Positions 62,887-64,000 of a stretch of 64,000 nt of DNA are shown in pieces. The translations under genes were made by a program, and so were the position numbers. A model generated the notes under the pieces. The model was not told the origin of the DNA. It did no database searches and was given only the letters and a program-made list of their open reading frames with translations. The first letter of the stretch is position 1. Each line of letters begins with the position of its first letter. This stretch comes from Nitrospiraceae bacterium (GTDB taxonomy: Bacteria; Nitrospirota; Nitrospiria; Nitrospirales; Nitrospiraceae). The stretch covers positions 1 to 64,000 of the forward strand of contig DASPUC010000037.1 of the NCBI GenBank assembly GCA_035623075.1. Direction: 5' to 3'.

Positions 62887-64000
<1,114 letters not shown>

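Overview
The window is 64 kb of a dense, moderately GC-rich Gram-negative genome with short intergenic gaps, many ATGA/GTGA stop-start overlaps, lipoproteins, OmpA-like and beta-barrel outer-membrane proteins. Gene content and order (ccsA-hemA-hemC-cobA/hemD-hemB, then ribF-tilS-hpt-ftsH-folP-glmM-comEC; SYLF, BON and ion-channel genes; the style of several lineage-type hypothetical proteins) suggest a Nitrospira-like member of the Nitrospirota. This is inference from content, not a database result. There is no rRNA, CRISPR array or recognisable insertion sequence; one tRNA (Leu, CAA) is present.

Layout. 1-4.8 kb: the start of a Ca2+/H+ antiporter, three uncharacterised genes and a SulP anion permease. 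5.0-15.5 kb: the most unusual region, a plus-strand run of ten genes opening with two radical SAM proteins and a lysylphosphatidylglycerol-synthase-type membrane protein. It continues with seven tightly packed genes: HAD hydrolase, sugar-phosphate-type nucleotidyltransferase, ATP-grasp enzyme, class III aminotransferase, Gfo/Idh/MocA oxidoreductase, CDP-alcohol phosphatidyltransferase with a degenerate nucleotidyltransferase-like N-domain, and myo-inositol-1-phosphate synthase. All but one junction among these seven are 4-nt overlaps. The set looks like a pathway making a CDP-activated inositol phosphodiester (lipid head group or soluble compound), probably further modified by oxidation/transamination, ATP-dependent ligation and radical chemistry. 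I know of no described pathway with this combination. A possible sigma70 promoter with its -10 box inside an inverted repeat lies just before it, and a decayed membrane-protein gene follows it.

15.9-30.3 kb: minus-strand envelope and ion-homeostasis genes: two SYLF paralogues, OmpA-like protein, BON lipoprotein, outer-membrane protein, CPA2-type antiporter, two two-TM potassium-channel-like proteins, a tandem pair of small exported helical proteins, M48 lipoprotein protease, AI-2E family protein. Remnants of a MarC-family gene and an asparaginase gene lie here, so the region has been rearranged.

30.8-54.5 kb: minus-strand housekeeping genes: tyrS, comEA-like, lpdA, gcvH, a lipoprotein with TPR-like and glycoside-hydrolase-like parts, ndk, mtnA, a ribbon-helix-helix regulator, comEC, glmM, folP, ftsH, hpt, tilS, ribF, then the tetrapyrrole genes hemB, cobA-hemD fusion, hemC, hemA and a CcsA/HemX-type membrane protein.

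54.5-64 kb: mostly plus strand: rsmI, a TusA-like gene and a secreted protein on the minus strand, tRNA-Leu, a zinc-ribbon/YggX-like protein, two tandem bifunctional-nuclease-domain genes leading into rplM-rpsI, then argC-argJ and rpsB-tsf-pyrH. The rpsB leader has a foldable, three-way-junction-like structure, a candidate autoregulatory site.
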